Source: Acetobacter conturbans (GTDB lineage Bacteria; Pseudomonadota; Alphaproteobacteria; Acetobacterales; Acetobacteraceae). From it: DNA of 64,000 bases. Below are positions 17,252-26,522 of the stretch, in pieces (positions within the stretch are counted from its first letter, which is position 1; each line of letters opens with the position of its first letter). The notes beneath the pieces were generated by a model. The model saw nothing but the letters and a program-made list of their open reading frames with translations, ran no database searches and was not told the DNA's origin. Position numbers and translations under genes: made by a program. Where the stretch lies: the NCBI RefSeq assembly GCF_011516755.1, contig NZ_WOSY01000001.1, forward strand, positions 186,001 to 250,000. The letters run 5' to 3'.

Positions 17252-20200
17252 CACGATATCTCGATACCCGCCACGCCTGAAACGGTCTTGAGGGCCTGCC
17301 CCACCACCGGGCTGATGCGGTAGCCGTGACGCAGACGCATCTCGATCTCCTGCGTGTCGGAAATACGAGGCAGCAGGATGACTTTCCCGCGCCCCCCCTG
17401 CTGTCGGGAGAGGATGGCCTGAAGGCCGCTGATGGCCTCGACGCTTTCCACCCAGACCCGCATCTCGCCACCCGACTGATTGGCCATTTCCTCCAGTTCC
17501 GCCACATCGCTGGCGGTGATGCGGAGGGCCTCGCCTTCAAGTTTCAAGTCGGCGGTGACTAGCACAGCTCGACCCGCGACGAGGATTTCCCGCACGCGGC
17601 CGAGCACTTCAGAGAACAGTGTGACCTCGCAACTGCCGCTGGCGTCGGACAGGCGCAACCATGCCATCTTGCTGCCGCTGCGGGTCGGGCGTTCCTTGCG
17701 ATCCACCACGCAGCCCGCGATCTTCACGCGCGTCACGCCGCCTTCTGCCGCCGTCATGAGGTTGGACATCGGCACGACGCCGAGGCGACGCATCAGCGGG
17801 CGATAGGAATCGAGCGGATGACCGGTCATGTGGAAGCCGATCGCATCTGCTTCGTACGACAGTTTTTCGAACTCGGGCCAGTCGGACTCTCTGGACAACA
17901 GAAGCGGTTCAGGCTCGGCGCCCCCACCGAACAGGCCGCCTTGCCCACTACTCACTTCCTGCACCCGGGCATGGGCGCGCTTGAGGATCGTCTCGATGGC
18001 GCTGAACACGCGGGCCCGGTTCGGTTCCATCGCATCGAAGGCGCCAGCGCGGGCGAGATTTTCAAGCTGCATCTTGTTGAGGTTTTTCGGGTCCACGCGG
18101 GCGCAGAAATCCGCCAGATCACGAAACGCCTTGTCACCACGCGCCTGCATCAGTCCCTGCATGGCGGCGAAGCCGACCTTTTTCACGGCAGCCAGCGCGT
18201 AGCGGATGGCGAGCGTGTCGTCCTCCTGCTTTTCGACCTTGAAATCCGCATCCGATTTATTGATGTCGGGCGGCAGGACGCGGATGCCAAGACGCTCGGC
18301 TTCCTGACGCAGGGCGGCGAGCTTGTCGGTCCGTTCCCGCGCAAGAGACATGCAGGCCGCGAGGAAGGAAACCGGGTAGTTCGCCTTCATCCATGCGGTT
18401 TGATACGACACCAGCGCGTAGGCTGCCGCATGAGATTTATTGAAGCCGTAATCGGCAAACTTCGCCATAAGGTCGAAGACTTCGACGGCCTTGTCTTTGG
18501 GGATGCCGCGTCCTGTCGCGCCCTCCGTGAAGATTTCCCGCTGCGTGTCCATCTCGGAGCGGATCTTCTTGCCCATCGCGCGACGAAGGAGGTCGGCTGA
18601 GCCTAGGCTGTACCCTCCCATCTTCTGGGCGATCTGCATGACCTGTTCCTGATAGACCATGATGCCATAGGTCTCTTCCAGGATCTCGCGGATTTCCTCG
18701 TGCGGCGGCTCCCAGGCCTCTCCGTGCTTACGGCGGCAGTAATCGGGGATGTTAGCCATTGGGCCCGGACGGTAGAGCGCCACGGCGGCGATGAGGTCTT
18801 CCAGCCGGGTCGGGCGCATCTGCTTGAGGACGTCCCTCATGCCCGCGCCTTCGAACTGGAACACGCCCGCCGTGTCGCCACGCGCCAGCATTTCGTAAGT
18901 CCGCTTGTCGTCGAGCGGAATTTTCGCCAGATCGACCTCGATGCCGAGGCCCTTCAGGAAACGCACGCCGCGCTGAAGGATGGTCAGCGTGGTCAGGCCG
19001 AGGAAGTCGAACTTCACCAGCCCGGCCTGCTCGACATATTTCATATTGAACTGCGTGACGAGCATGTCGCTCTTCGGATCACGATAAAGCGGCACAAGAT
19101 CGACAAGTTTCCGATCGCCGATCACGACGCCCGCGGCATGGGTAGAAGCGTGGCGATACAGTCCCTCAAGCTGCTGCCCGATCTCCATCAGACGGCGCAA
19201 CGCCTCGTCCGTGTCACGCATTTCCTGAAGTTTCGGCTCGCCGTCTATGGCTTCCTTCAGGGTTGTCGGTTTTGCCGGGTTATTGGGGATCAGTTCCGCA
19301 ACCCGGTTGACCATGCCATATGGCAGACCAAGCACACGGCCGACGTCACGGACGGCAGCTCGTGCCTGCAACTTTCCGAAGGTGATGATCTGCGCCACCC
19401 GATCGCCACCATATTCACGGCGAACATAGGAAATCACCTCGTCGCGGCGGTCCTGACAGAAATCGATATCGAAGTCAGGCATCGAGACGCGTTCCGGGTT
19501 GAGGAAGCGTTCGAACAGCAGGTTGAAGGGGAGCGGATCGATGTCGGTGATGGTCAGCGCGTACGCGACGAGCGAGCCTGCGCCAGAACCACGCCCCGGC
19601 CCCACGGGGATGTCATGCGACTTGGCCCACTGGATGAAGTCCGCAACGATCAGGAAGTAACCCGGAAATCCCATGCGGGAGATGATGTCGAGTTCGAATT
19701 CCAGACGCTCTGAGTAGGTGGCGCGGGTTTTCTCGTCGGCGCTGATGGCGGCGAGCCGGTGCTGCAACCCTTCACGGGCCATGGCGCGGACGGTTTCGTC
19801 CTCGTTCGAGCCTTCATGGACCTTTGGACAAACCGGCAGCAGCGGCTTACGGGTTTCGACCTTGATGGCGCAGCTTTTCGCTATAGCGAGCGTGTTGTCG
19901 CAGGCGTCCGGCAGGTCGGCGAACAGTTGCCGCATGGCGGAGGGTGGCTTGAACCAGCACTCAGGCGAGACGCGCCACCGGTCCTTTTCCGCCATTGTCC
20001 GGCTCTGCGCGATGCAGATCAGCGCGTCGTGCGCTTCGTGCATGGCGCGGGTGGGAAAGAAGCACTCGTTGGTGGCGACGATGGGCAGGCGCATCCTGTC
20101 GGCCAGCGCCAGCACGCCGGGTTCGACGGCTTCTTCGATGGACAGGCCGAACCGGTTGAGTTCCACGACGAGGTTGTCCCCGAACGCTTCGTGCAGGCGT

Positions 20201-20670
20201 GCGAGCCATGTTTCCGCCTGCTCCTGCTGCCCTTCCGCCAGCATCTGGTAGAGCGGGCCGCGTATGCCGCCGGTGAGCAGGAACAGGCCTTTGCTGCGTT
20301 CGCAGAGCAGGTCGAGATTGACGGAGGGATCGGCGGCATCGCCTTCGAGGAATCCTGCCGAGGAGAGGAACTGGAGGTTGGCGAGACCTTCGGCATCGCG
20401 GGCCAGCAGGACGATGGGCTCGGATGTGGCGGAAGGCCGGTCGTCACGCGGCGGCAGGCCGATCTGGCATCCCATGATCGGCTGCACGCCCTTCCCGGAG
20501 CAGTATTGCGAGAATTCGAGGCCGCCGAAGAGGTTGCCGGTGTCGGTTATGGCGACGGCGGGCATGTCCATGCCTCGGGCGAGGGCGACCAGTTCCGGGA
20601 TTCGGATGGCGCCCTGACTGAGGGAATAGGCGGAGTGGACGCGGAGATGGACGAAATCGGCGTGCGGCAT
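17251..20670 (-). CDS. dnaE: DNA polymerase III alpha subunit
   Basis: The replicative polymerase, 1139 residues, close to the usual ~1160. The N-terminal PHP domain starts at HLRVHSAYSLSQGAIRIPEL. The palm catalytic aspartates are in MPDFDIDFCQDRRDEVI, and QEQVMQIAQKMGGYSLGSAD lies in the fingers/thumb area. Also seen are FNKSHAAAYALVSYQTAW and a C-terminal OB fold (VKIAGCVVDRKERPTRSGSK). It stands as its own unit between an unknown lipoprotein gene and the FlaG-like gene, and ends in a clear terminator. Confidence 0.98.
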   Translation of the reverse strand: MPHADFVHLRVHSAYSLSQGAIRIPELVALARGMDMPAVAITDTGNLFGGLEFSQYCSGKGVQPIMGCQIGLPPRDDRPSATSEPIVLLARDAEGLANLQFLSSAGFLEGDAADPSVNLDLLCERSKGLFLLTGGIRGPLYQMLAEGQQEQAETWLARLHEAFGDNLVVELNRFGLSIEEAVEPGVLALADRMRLPIVATNECFFPTRAMHEAHDALICIAQSRTMAEKDRWRVSPECWFKPPSAMRQLFADLPDACDNTLAIAKSCAIKVETRKPLLPVCPKVHEGSNEDETVRAMAREGLQHRLAAISADEKTRATYSERLEFELDIISRMGFPGYFLIVADFIQWAKSHDIPVGPGRGSGAGSLVAYALTITDIDPLPFNLLFERFLNPERVSMPDFDIDFCQDRRDEVISYVRREYGGDRVAQIITFGKLQARAAVRDVGRVLGLPYGMVNRVAELIPNNPAKPTTLKEAIDGEPKLQEMRDTDEALRRLMEIGQQLEGLYRHASTHAAGVVIGDRKLVDLVPLYRDPKSDMLVTQFNMKYVEQAGLVKFDFLGLTTLTILQRGVRFLKGLGIEVDLAKIPLDDKRTYEMLARGDTAGVFQFEGAGMRDVLKQMRPTRLEDLIAAVALYRPGPMANIPDYCRRKHGEAWEPPHEEIREILEETYGIMVYQEQVMQIAQKMGGYSLGSADLLRRAMGKKIRSEMDTQREIFTEGATGRGIPKDKAVEVFDLMAKFADYGFNKSHAAAYALVSYQTAWMKANYPVSFLAACMSLARERTDKLAALRQEAERLGIRVLPPDINKSDADFKVEKQEDDTLAIRYALAAVKKVGFAAMQGLMQARGDKAFRDLADFCARVDPKNLNKMQLENLARAGAFDAMEPNRARVFSAIETILKRAHARVQEVSSGQGGLFGGGAEPEPLLLSRESDWPEFEKLSYEADAIGFHMTGHPLDSYRPLMRRLGVVPMSNLMTAAEGGVTRVKIAGCVVDRKERPTRSGSKMAWLRLSDASGSCEVTLFSEVLGRVREILVAGRAVLVTADLKLEGEALRITASDVAELEEMANQSGGEMRVWVESVEAISGLQAILSRQQGGRGKVILLPRISDTQEIEMRLRHGYRISPVVGQALKTVSGVAGIEIS

Positions 20671-20807
20671 GGGCGGGACGATAGCACACAGGCTGGGGTG
20701 GTGGGGAGCGGTGGATTTAAAGGGGATTATGGGGTTGCGGGTCTGTCAGGTCATCGACCGGGAAGGCAGGCGGACCTTTCAGGGACAGAACAAAAAATGG
20801 ACATGCG

Positions 20808-20827
20808 AGGCAGAAATATTCCTGCCT
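20808..20827. terminator. Weak hairpin downstream of the lipoprotein gene
   Basis: AGGCAG (20808-20813) and CTGCCT (20822-20827) form a 6-bp stem. In the minus direction a T-run appears about 10 bases later (complement of the AAAAAA near 20792). It may end the lipoprotein transcript before dnaE. An 8-base inverted pair (AATGGATA at 20866, TATCCATT at 20891) lies just upstream, around the lipoprotein stop. Confidence 0.3.
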
Positions 20828-20889
20828 AGAGTCACCTGATGTGAAGACACAAAACCCCAACTGTGAATGGATAATATTTATATCCAATA

Positions 20890-21981
20890 CTATCCATTTA
20901 CAGGTATTGTCACAACCGCTCCCGGATTACTGGACGTCTTTGATAACTCAAGGAGTATCTGAAGCATCGTAAAGGCTAGCTTGCTGTCATAATCGTTTTT
21001 CTGAATCCAGAAATATTTGTCGTCATAGAAAGTATCAACAAAGGTGTTATCCGGTTTTTGGTTCCCCACCAGAATCGTGACAATAGGTTTTGTTTCTCTC
21101 CCGACCAGTATTATGGAAGGCAATGTCTCGCCAGAGGCTATATCATCCTGGGGAATATTGATCTGGTAGGCGATCTGTCCAAGAACACCCAATATTGTTC
21201 GTGTAAGAAGATGGATTTGTCCTGGAGCGGCCTCTCCGGCACCGTAGATGACTTCCACGCGATTGTCATTTTGAGGCATATCAAAAAAATGACGGGTTTC
21301 ATAAACGATATCTGAAAGATAAGGGTCTTTTGTCGAGGAGATGGTTAGAAATACCCGGTCTATGGGTGGCCGCTTTCCTGTTACTTCCGGGCTGTGTTCA
21401 AGCTGAATACCGAGAAGTCCTGCGATCTGCAGCAGTCGGAGATCATGGATCAGCTGGAAGAATTCAGGCGATCCTTTCCCTACATCGCCCCCGATAGCGC
21501 CAGCATTATTGATGGCATTGACAGACTGAACAGCCAGACGAAACAGGACATCAATGGGCAGCCCGCCCATGGCAAGTGGTAACAGGCTTCCCGGCGGCAG
21601 GGGGCGGAGAAAGCTCTGGGCATAGGCATCCCCGGAAACGGGCTGAAACGTGAAGGTGGGGCTTTCCTGCAACTGCATGGATGTTCCACCCGTCGGCCTT
21701 ACGGGAATGGCTCCGGACGTAACGCCTATATTGAAGCCTCTCTGGAGCTGGTAGCCCGCAATCAACTGTGTCGTATCCAGAAAACTCGGCGTATCCGCAT
21801 AGCGCAGGCGAACGACATTCAGCAAAGTCTGCTGTTTGCCAGAGTCACTGACGGCTCGGGAATAATCATTTCCATCCTGCCGCAAATTCTGGGGACCGAG
21901 GTGATAGCACCCCCCCAAACTCAGCAGGGCGCACAGAGACAAGCGACTGAATAAACGCTTTGCTCTCCGCCGGTCATTCAT
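20890..21981 (-). CDS. Lipoprotein of unknown function
   Basis: A 363-residue protein with a lipoprotein signal: a basic start (MNDRRRAKRLFSR), a hydrophobic stretch, and lipobox LSLGGC. It would be acylated at Cys and sit in an envelope membrane. The body contains LLNVVRLRYADTPSFLD, a Pro/Thr-rich section, LLGIQLEHSPEV and YFWIQKNDYDSKLAFTMLQ. I do not recognise the family. Frames starting at 21993 or 22017 are alternatives, but the start at 21981 gives the neatest signal peptide. Both flanks are non-coding, so the gene is probably transcribed alone. Confidence 0.75.
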   Translation of the reverse strand: MNDRRRAKRLFSRLSLCALLSLGGCYHLGPQNLRQDGNDYSRAVSDSGKQQTLLNVVRLRYADTPSFLDTTQLIAGYQLQRGFNIGVTSGAIPVRPTGGTSMQLQESPTFTFQPVSGDAYAQSFLRPLPPGSLLPLAMGGLPIDVLFRLAVQSVNAINNAGAIGGDVGKGSPEFFQLIHDLRLLQIAGLLGIQLEHSPEVTGKRPPIDRVFLTISSTKDPYLSDIVYETRHFFDMPQNDNRVEVIYGAGEAAPGQIHLLTRTILGVLGQIAYQINIPQDDIASGETLPSIILVGRETKPIVTILVGNQKPDNTFVDTFYDDKYFWIQKNDYDSKLAFTMLQILLELSKTSSNPGAVVTIPVNG

Positions 21982-22556
21982 ACGATGCTTCATTCCCATA
22001 TTATGCAGTAATATCATTGTGTATTAATCGCCTTGTCTCAAATACAAAAAATACATTAAGAGAAAACCAATCTGCCCTTCGCTTCTTTCTTCCACGGTCA
22101 ATGGAATATCTCTCATTGCCTATCCCGTCCACGCTGCATACAGGCAGTCGGACAGCTCTATCAACAGTCCTGCTGGGGCCAGACTCACCTTGAACGGATA
22201 TTTAATCCCGGTGGCAAGCTGTTCTATTTAATAATATTTCCATGCAGGCTCTGAATATCATTTCTTGCGCCTGTCGTGGTTTGATCTGCCTACCCCTCTC
22301 CCTCGCCAGTGGCAGCCCGGTCAGTCTGCGTTTTGTCGCTGGCTATCGGTCAGGACCACCAACGGGAGTTACATCCCCTACAGGCCGGAAGGCTGAACCT
22401 GTGTAGCGAGATTTCCTCCCGTCCCTTTCAATGATCCTCACGGGGCAACACGCTGACTCCCGTCAGCAGCGCAGCGTCTCCCGATCTGCATTAGATGAGT
22501 CCGAAACGGAACTTCTTGATTTCCACTATGACGATCATCACGCACGAATAAAAAAC
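21982..22556. other. Non-coding stretch with no gene recognised
   Basis: About 570 bases between the lipoprotein and SRAP genes, both on the minus strand. A 53-codon plus-strand frame from 22240 has no ribosome-binding site and no recognisable family. The section 22260-22440 is GC-rich and could fold, but I cannot match it to 6S, SRP or RNase P RNA. Confidence 0.4.
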
Positions 22557-23231
22557 TCACCGAAGAGACCGTGCACTTTCGTCGCGCTCCAGAAGCTGGG
22601 GACCATCGTTCCGGACTGAATTGACGACGGCGCTTACCGGGTAGCATTCCAGCGTGTCGCTTGTTTCAGGACGCAGGAGAGCTTGAGCGTCACGAGTTTC
22701 GCCCCCCAGCCAGAGAGGCCAGTCTGCTTGCCTCACGGCGACAGGCATCCGGTCGTGGATGGGCCGCATGAGCGCATCGGCCTGCGTGGTGATGATGAGA
22801 AACGTCCGAATCAGTTCGCCCTCGTGCTCCCAGCTTTCCCATAGACCTGCGAGTGCAATCGCCCCGCCACCCTTGTGACGGAACGCCCAGGGTTGTTTGG
22901 GAGAAGAGCCGCGCTGCCACTCATAATAGGCTGAGGCTGGGACAAGAGCGCGACGAGCAGCGAAAGCTGAACGAAACATTGGGGATGAAGCAACCGTTTC
23001 CGCGCGGGCATTGATCGGCTGTCGTCCGACTTCCTTCGACCAGTGCGGGATAAGTCCCCATTGCAAAAGATCAAGATGACACTGTCCGGTTTCGTGCCTC
23101 AGCCGCACGATCGGGGCTTTTTGCGAGGGAGCGATGTTCCAAGATGGCTCCCAGTTGGGGAGCGGTCCGGTTGTGCCGAACAGTTCCCGCATCAGGTCCA
23201 CGGGCATGGCATTGGCGAAGCGCCCACACAT
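22557..23231 (-). CDS. SOS response-associated peptidase (SRAP, YedK/HMCES-type)
   Basis: A 224-residue protein that shields abasic sites in single-stranded DNA by forming a thiazolidine crosslink through Cys2. The start at 23231 is fixed by the required N-terminus MCGRFA; a 20-residue upstream extension must be wrong because Cys2 has to be the exposed second residue. Active-site elements seen are NARAET, ASAYYEW with the conserved Glu, and PIHDRMPV with the conserved His. The length is normal. It is monocistronic on the minus strand, downstream of lutC and a terminator. Confidence 0.93.
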   Translation of the reverse strand: MCGRFANAMPVDLMRELFGTTGPLPNWEPSWNIAPSQKAPIVRLRHETGQCHLDLLQWGLIPHWSKEVGRQPINARAETVASSPMFRSAFAARRALVPASAYYEWQRGSSPKQPWAFRHKGGGAIALAGLWESWEHEGELIRTFLIITTQADALMRPIHDRMPVAVRQADWPLWLGGETRDAQALLRPETSDTLECYPVSAVVNSVRNDGPQLLERDESARSLR

Positions 23232-23302
23232 GCGCTGTCTCCGCTTGAAAAGTCTTTCCCCTTCCCTGCTCCGTTTTCCGACAACCTTCAAGAACTATCG
23301 GA

Positions 23303-23333
23303 GAAAAGCGGCAGGAGGGTCTTCCTCCTGCCG
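23303..23333 (-). terminator. Terminator of the lut operon
   Basis: A perfect 10-bp stem (CGGCAGGAGG at 23309-23318, CCTCCTGCCG at 23324-23333) with a 5-base loop. On the minus strand it is followed by CTTTTCT. It lies 17 bases beyond the lutC stop. Confidence 0.8.
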
Positions 23334-23350
23334 TAAGCGGGAAAGTTCTG

Positions 23351-23968
23351 TCAGTTCTGCTTCGGGCAGAACAGCACGCGCAGGGACCGGACACCCTGCG
23401 CGCCGTGAATCAGCACGCCTTCGATATCCGCCGTCGCTGATGGCCCCGTCTGAAAAACAGCGTAATTATGCTCACGAAATTCCGGACGACGGTAGGCATT
23501 GTGCAGGTTGGCCACGATCTGCGCAGGATCAAGCAGCACAATCAGATGCTGCGGCAGATAACCAGCCGTGTTGACGATCAGCTCGTCATCCGTGAGGCAG
23601 AGGGAGCCTGTTTCGGCTACACCAAAAGCCGCCCGAACCACGCCGATTTCCACGTCAGACAGTGAACGCGGGTCCATGTCCGGAAGGATCTGCCGGATCT
23701 GAAGCGACGGATCGCCATGCAGTTCCGGGACACAGGTGGCGATGATGCCCTTCCCTGCCACGGCAGAACGCAATGCCGAGAGGGAGTCGAGGCCCTGCGG
23801 GTCGAGAACCGCCCCCCCCATCTTGACGAGCATCTCAGAAAAAGCGGGCACCAGATCGGAGGGCGCTTTTTCATCGAAAAGCGGCACCTCCGGCAGCGGC
23901 GGCTGAATGTTCGGACGGTTGGCGCGGATGGCGGCGAAGATGGCCGCGCGGCTGTCTGTGCTGCTCAT
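23351..23968 (-). CDS. lutC: L-lactate utilisation protein LutC (LUD domain)
   Basis: A 205-residue LUD-domain protein, third subunit of the LutABC L-lactate oxidation complex. The core GVAETGSLCLTDDEL and the C-terminal GPSATADIEGVLIHGAQGVR are characteristic; the latter matches the family's GPS.TADIE...GVHGP pattern. The ATG at 23968 overlaps the lutB stop by one base, so translation is coupled. A GTG one codon upstream is possible. It is the last gene of lutABC and is followed by a strong terminator. Confidence 0.92.
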   Translation of the reverse strand: MSSTDSRAAIFAAIRANRPNIQPPLPEVPLFDEKAPSDLVPAFSEMLVKMGGAVLDPQGLDSLSALRSAVAGKGIIATCVPELHGDPSLQIRQILPDMDPRSLSDVEIGVVRAAFGVAETGSLCLTDDELIVNTAGYLPQHLIVLLDPAQIVANLHNAYRRPEFREHNYAVFQTGPSATADIEGVLIHGAQGVRSLRVLFCPKQN

Positions 23969-25506
23969 CACTTCTTCTTCCCGTTCACGCCGCGAGTGCG
24001 CTTATACCACTGATGGAATGTTTCCTTTGGTATGTGAGGCATTTCACGACCACGAGTCCACGTGTTCATCTTGTTGTAGATGACGAAGCGCGGCAGATAC
24101 CGCAGGGCGCTGTCGGCCATCGGCAGGCTGGCGCGATACAGCTTTGGCGACGCCAGAAGCATCCCGGCGGCTTTCATCATGGTCTTCTTGAAGGCGGGGA
24201 TTTCGTGAGTCTCGGCGAGAACCTGACGCCAGCTTGCGATCTGCTCGTGAATATTGATCTTCACCGGGCAGACATTCGTGCAGCTTCCGTTCATGGTCGA
24301 AGAGAACGGCAATGTCGAATATTTGTGGCGGTTGAAGGTCGGGTCGATAATGAGGCCGATGGGACCAGCGTAAGTCGCGCCGTAGCTGAGACCACCGGAA
24401 CGGCGGAACACCGGACAGGTGTTCATGCACGCGCCGCAACGGATGCATTTCAGCGAGGTCCAGAACTTTTCCATGCCGAGACGTTCGGTCCGGCCATTAT
24501 CGACAATGACGATGTGCATCTCGGCGCCACGACGCGGACCGCGAAAATGCGAGGTGTACTGGGTTATCGGCGAACCGAGAGCGCTGCGGGACAGCATCCG
24601 CACGAACACGGCGAGCGTGTTCAGGTTCGGGATGATCTTCTCGATGCCTACGGAGACGATATGCAGGCCGGTAGTGTTGGCCGACAGATCGGCGTTGCCT
24701 TCATTGGTGCACACGACGACCGAGCCTGTTTCGGCCACGGCGAAGTTACACCCGGTCATGCCTGCATCGGCGTTCAGGATCAGCGGTCGCGTATGCTCGC
24801 GCTGCTGCTCGGTCAGATAGCTGACATCCGAATTATTCGGATCAGAACCGATGGTTTTCGAGAACACCTCGGCCACGTCTGTCCGCAGTTTGTGGACGGC
24901 GGGCACGACGACGTGGCTTGGATTCTCGTTGTCGAGCTGCTGGATACGCTCGCCGAGATCGGTTTCGACGACGTCCACACCCGCTTCGGCCATCGCTTCG
25001 CGGAAGCCGCACTCCTCGGTGAGCATGGACTTGCTCTTGATGAGGCGTTTGGCGTTCTTCGAGCGCAGGATTCCGGCCACGATGCTGTTGTGCTCGGCGG
25101 CATCTTTCGCCCAGCGGACCTTGACGCCATTGGCCGTGGCGTTCTTCTCGAACTGCTCAAGATAGGTATCGAGATGCGTCAGCGTGTGCGTCTTGATGTC
25201 GGAGGCGAGTTGGCGAAGCTCTTCCCACTCTTCGATCGTATCCTTCTGGCGATCGCGCTTCTGTCGCAGATCCCACAGGCGCTGGTCGTGCATGGCCAGA
25301 TGCTCGGGCGCGGCCATGAAGCGCTTCGCGGCTTCTTCCTGATCGATCGGACGGTTGCCCCGGACGACCGCGCCTCGTGGCTGCGGTTCCGGCCCACGCG
25401 GCGGCATGGTGACGGAGGCGCCCGCGCCGTGCGTCAGGCTGGCGGGGGCACCATCGTTCGTGCGGCCTGCAGGCGTGGTCGGCGCGTCCTGATGCTCGAG
25501 ACTCAT
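23968..25506 (-). CDS. lutB: Iron-sulfur L-lactate oxidation protein LutB
   Basis: A 512-residue protein with an N-terminal LUD domain and C-terminal ferredoxin-like clusters. AVAETGSVVVCTNEGN marks the LUD core. The first 4Fe-4S motif is complete (CIRCGACMNTCPVF). The second reads NGSCTNVCPVKINIHEQ, with Asn where many homologues have the first Cys. The start at 25506 forms an ATGA overlap with the lutA stop; a longer frame to 25719 runs over lutA and is rejected. The first ~45 residues are a Pro/Gly/Ala-rich extension. LutB acts with LutA and LutC to oxidise L-lactate to pyruvate. Confidence 0.92.
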   Translation of the reverse strand: MSLEHQDAPTTPAGRTNDGAPASLTHGAGASVTMPPRGPEPQPRGAVVRGNRPIDQEEAAKRFMAAPEHLAMHDQRLWDLRQKRDRQKDTIEEWEELRQLASDIKTHTLTHLDTYLEQFEKNATANGVKVRWAKDAAEHNSIVAGILRSKNAKRLIKSKSMLTEECGFREAMAEAGVDVVETDLGERIQQLDNENPSHVVVPAVHKLRTDVAEVFSKTIGSDPNNSDVSYLTEQQREHTRPLILNADAGMTGCNFAVAETGSVVVCTNEGNADLSANTTGLHIVSVGIEKIIPNLNTLAVFVRMLSRSALGSPITQYTSHFRGPRRGAEMHIVIVDNGRTERLGMEKFWTSLKCIRCGACMNTCPVFRRSGGLSYGATYAGPIGLIIDPTFNRHKYSTLPFSSTMNGSCTNVCPVKINIHEQIASWRQVLAETHEIPAFKKTMMKAAGMLLASPKLYRASLPMADSALRYLPRFVIYNKMNTWTRGREMPHIPKETFHQWYKRTRGVNGKKK

Positions 25507-26246
25507 ACCGGCTCTCCGTTCAGGATCTGCGCGATGTGGATGTATTTCGTCGGCAGATTGAGGCGTTTCGCACAGCCTTCCTGATGCATCATGCAGGAAC
25601 TGTCGGACGACGTGACGTATTCCGCACCGGCGCGCGCCTGATCGCGGGCCTTGTCCTGCCCCATGCGGGCGGAGATGGCTTCCTCGAACACTGAGAACGT
25701 GCCGCCGAAGCCGCAGCATTCATCCGGGCGGGTGATATCGACCAGTTCCAGCCCCTTCACCATGCCGAGCAGGTCACGCGGCTTGGAGAATGTCTTCTCA
25801 CGGAGTTCGGTCATGCTGGCGATGTTCAGGCCGCGCAGGGCGTTGCAGTTATTGTGCAGCGCAACCTTGTGCGGGAACTCGGCCCACGGGAACCCGTCCA
25901 CCTTCAGCACGTCGTGGAGAAATTCGACAAGTTCGTAGGTCTGTGTGCGGACATGCTTCACGTCATCGGTCTGCTCGACGGCGTCGAAATTGTTGCGGAC
26001 GTGGTTCACGCAACTGCCGGATGGTCCGACGATGTAGTCGTAATCCTTGAAGTTGCGAACGAAGAGTTCCTCCGTCGCCTTCGATTCCTTGTGGCAGCCG
26101 GTATTGGTCATCGGCTGGCCGCAGCAGGTCTGGTCGAACGGATAATCGACCTCGCACCCGAAGCGCTCCAGCAGTTCCAGAGTCGCCTGCCCGACCTCGG
26201 GGTGAAACGCATCGACGTAACACGGAACAAACAACCCAACTCGCAT
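25503..26246 (-). CDS. lutA: L-lactate oxidation iron-sulfur subunit LutA
   Basis: A 247-residue CCG-domain protein related to GlpC/GlcF subunits. Two CCG repeats are visible: DQTCCGQPMTNTGC in the N-terminal half and ECCGFGGTF in the C-terminal half, each with an upstream paired Cys (LFVPCYVDAF and HNNCNALRGL). These bind iron-sulfur clusters. GAGGAAG lies 6 bases before the ATG. It is the first gene of lutABC and overlaps lutB. The operon sits just downstream of pyruvate decarboxylase, which would consume its pyruvate product. Confidence 0.93.
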   Translation of the reverse strand: MRVGLFVPCYVDAFHPEVGQATLELLERFGCEVDYPFDQTCCGQPMTNTGCHKESKATEELFVRNFKDYDYIVGPSGSCVNHVRNNFDAVEQTDDVKHVRTQTYELVEFLHDVLKVDGFPWAEFPHKVALHNNCNALRGLNIASMTELREKTFSKPRDLLGMVKGLELVDITRPDECCGFGGTFSVFEEAISARMGQDKARDQARAGAEYVTSSDSSCMMHQEGCAKRLNLPTKYIHIAQILNGEPV

Positions 26247-26474
26247 GAACGCTTCCTCGTAGTGGCGGGGACCGGTCTGGCCGATCTCCCTCCGTCATTT
26301 CATGGTGCCCGGAATGCCCTGATCTCACAGGACTGTCGAGGCCAGAACCTGTCTTTGCGGGCCGACCTTCCAGCGGCCCGGAAACCGGAAGGGAAGCAGG
26401 GTGTGGCTGACCCGCTTTTGCTGTCAAATCACTAAAACAGGCCGACTGTTCCGTGAGTTTCCATCCAGACGACT

Positions 26475-26499
26475 TCGCCCCGACCTGAGGCCGGGGCGA
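26475..26499. terminator. GC-rich hairpin between pdc and lutA
   Basis: TCGCCCCG (26475-26482) pairs with CGGGGCGA (26492-26499) across a 9-base loop, 23 bases after the pdc stop. No T-run follows on the minus strand, so it is a weak or factor-assisted terminator, or an RNA-stabilising element. Confidence 0.4.
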
Positions 26500-26522
26500 G
26501 CCGTTCACTGAGCGGGTATGGC

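Noticed and set aside
22260-22440. Suspected structural RNA (6S, SRP or RNase P)
   Set aside because: No diagnostic conserved segments of these RNAs could be found on either strand.
24013-25584. A 523-codon plus-strand frame over lutB
   Set aside because: It lies wholly opposite lutB and lutA, which have clear iron-sulfur and LUD motifs.
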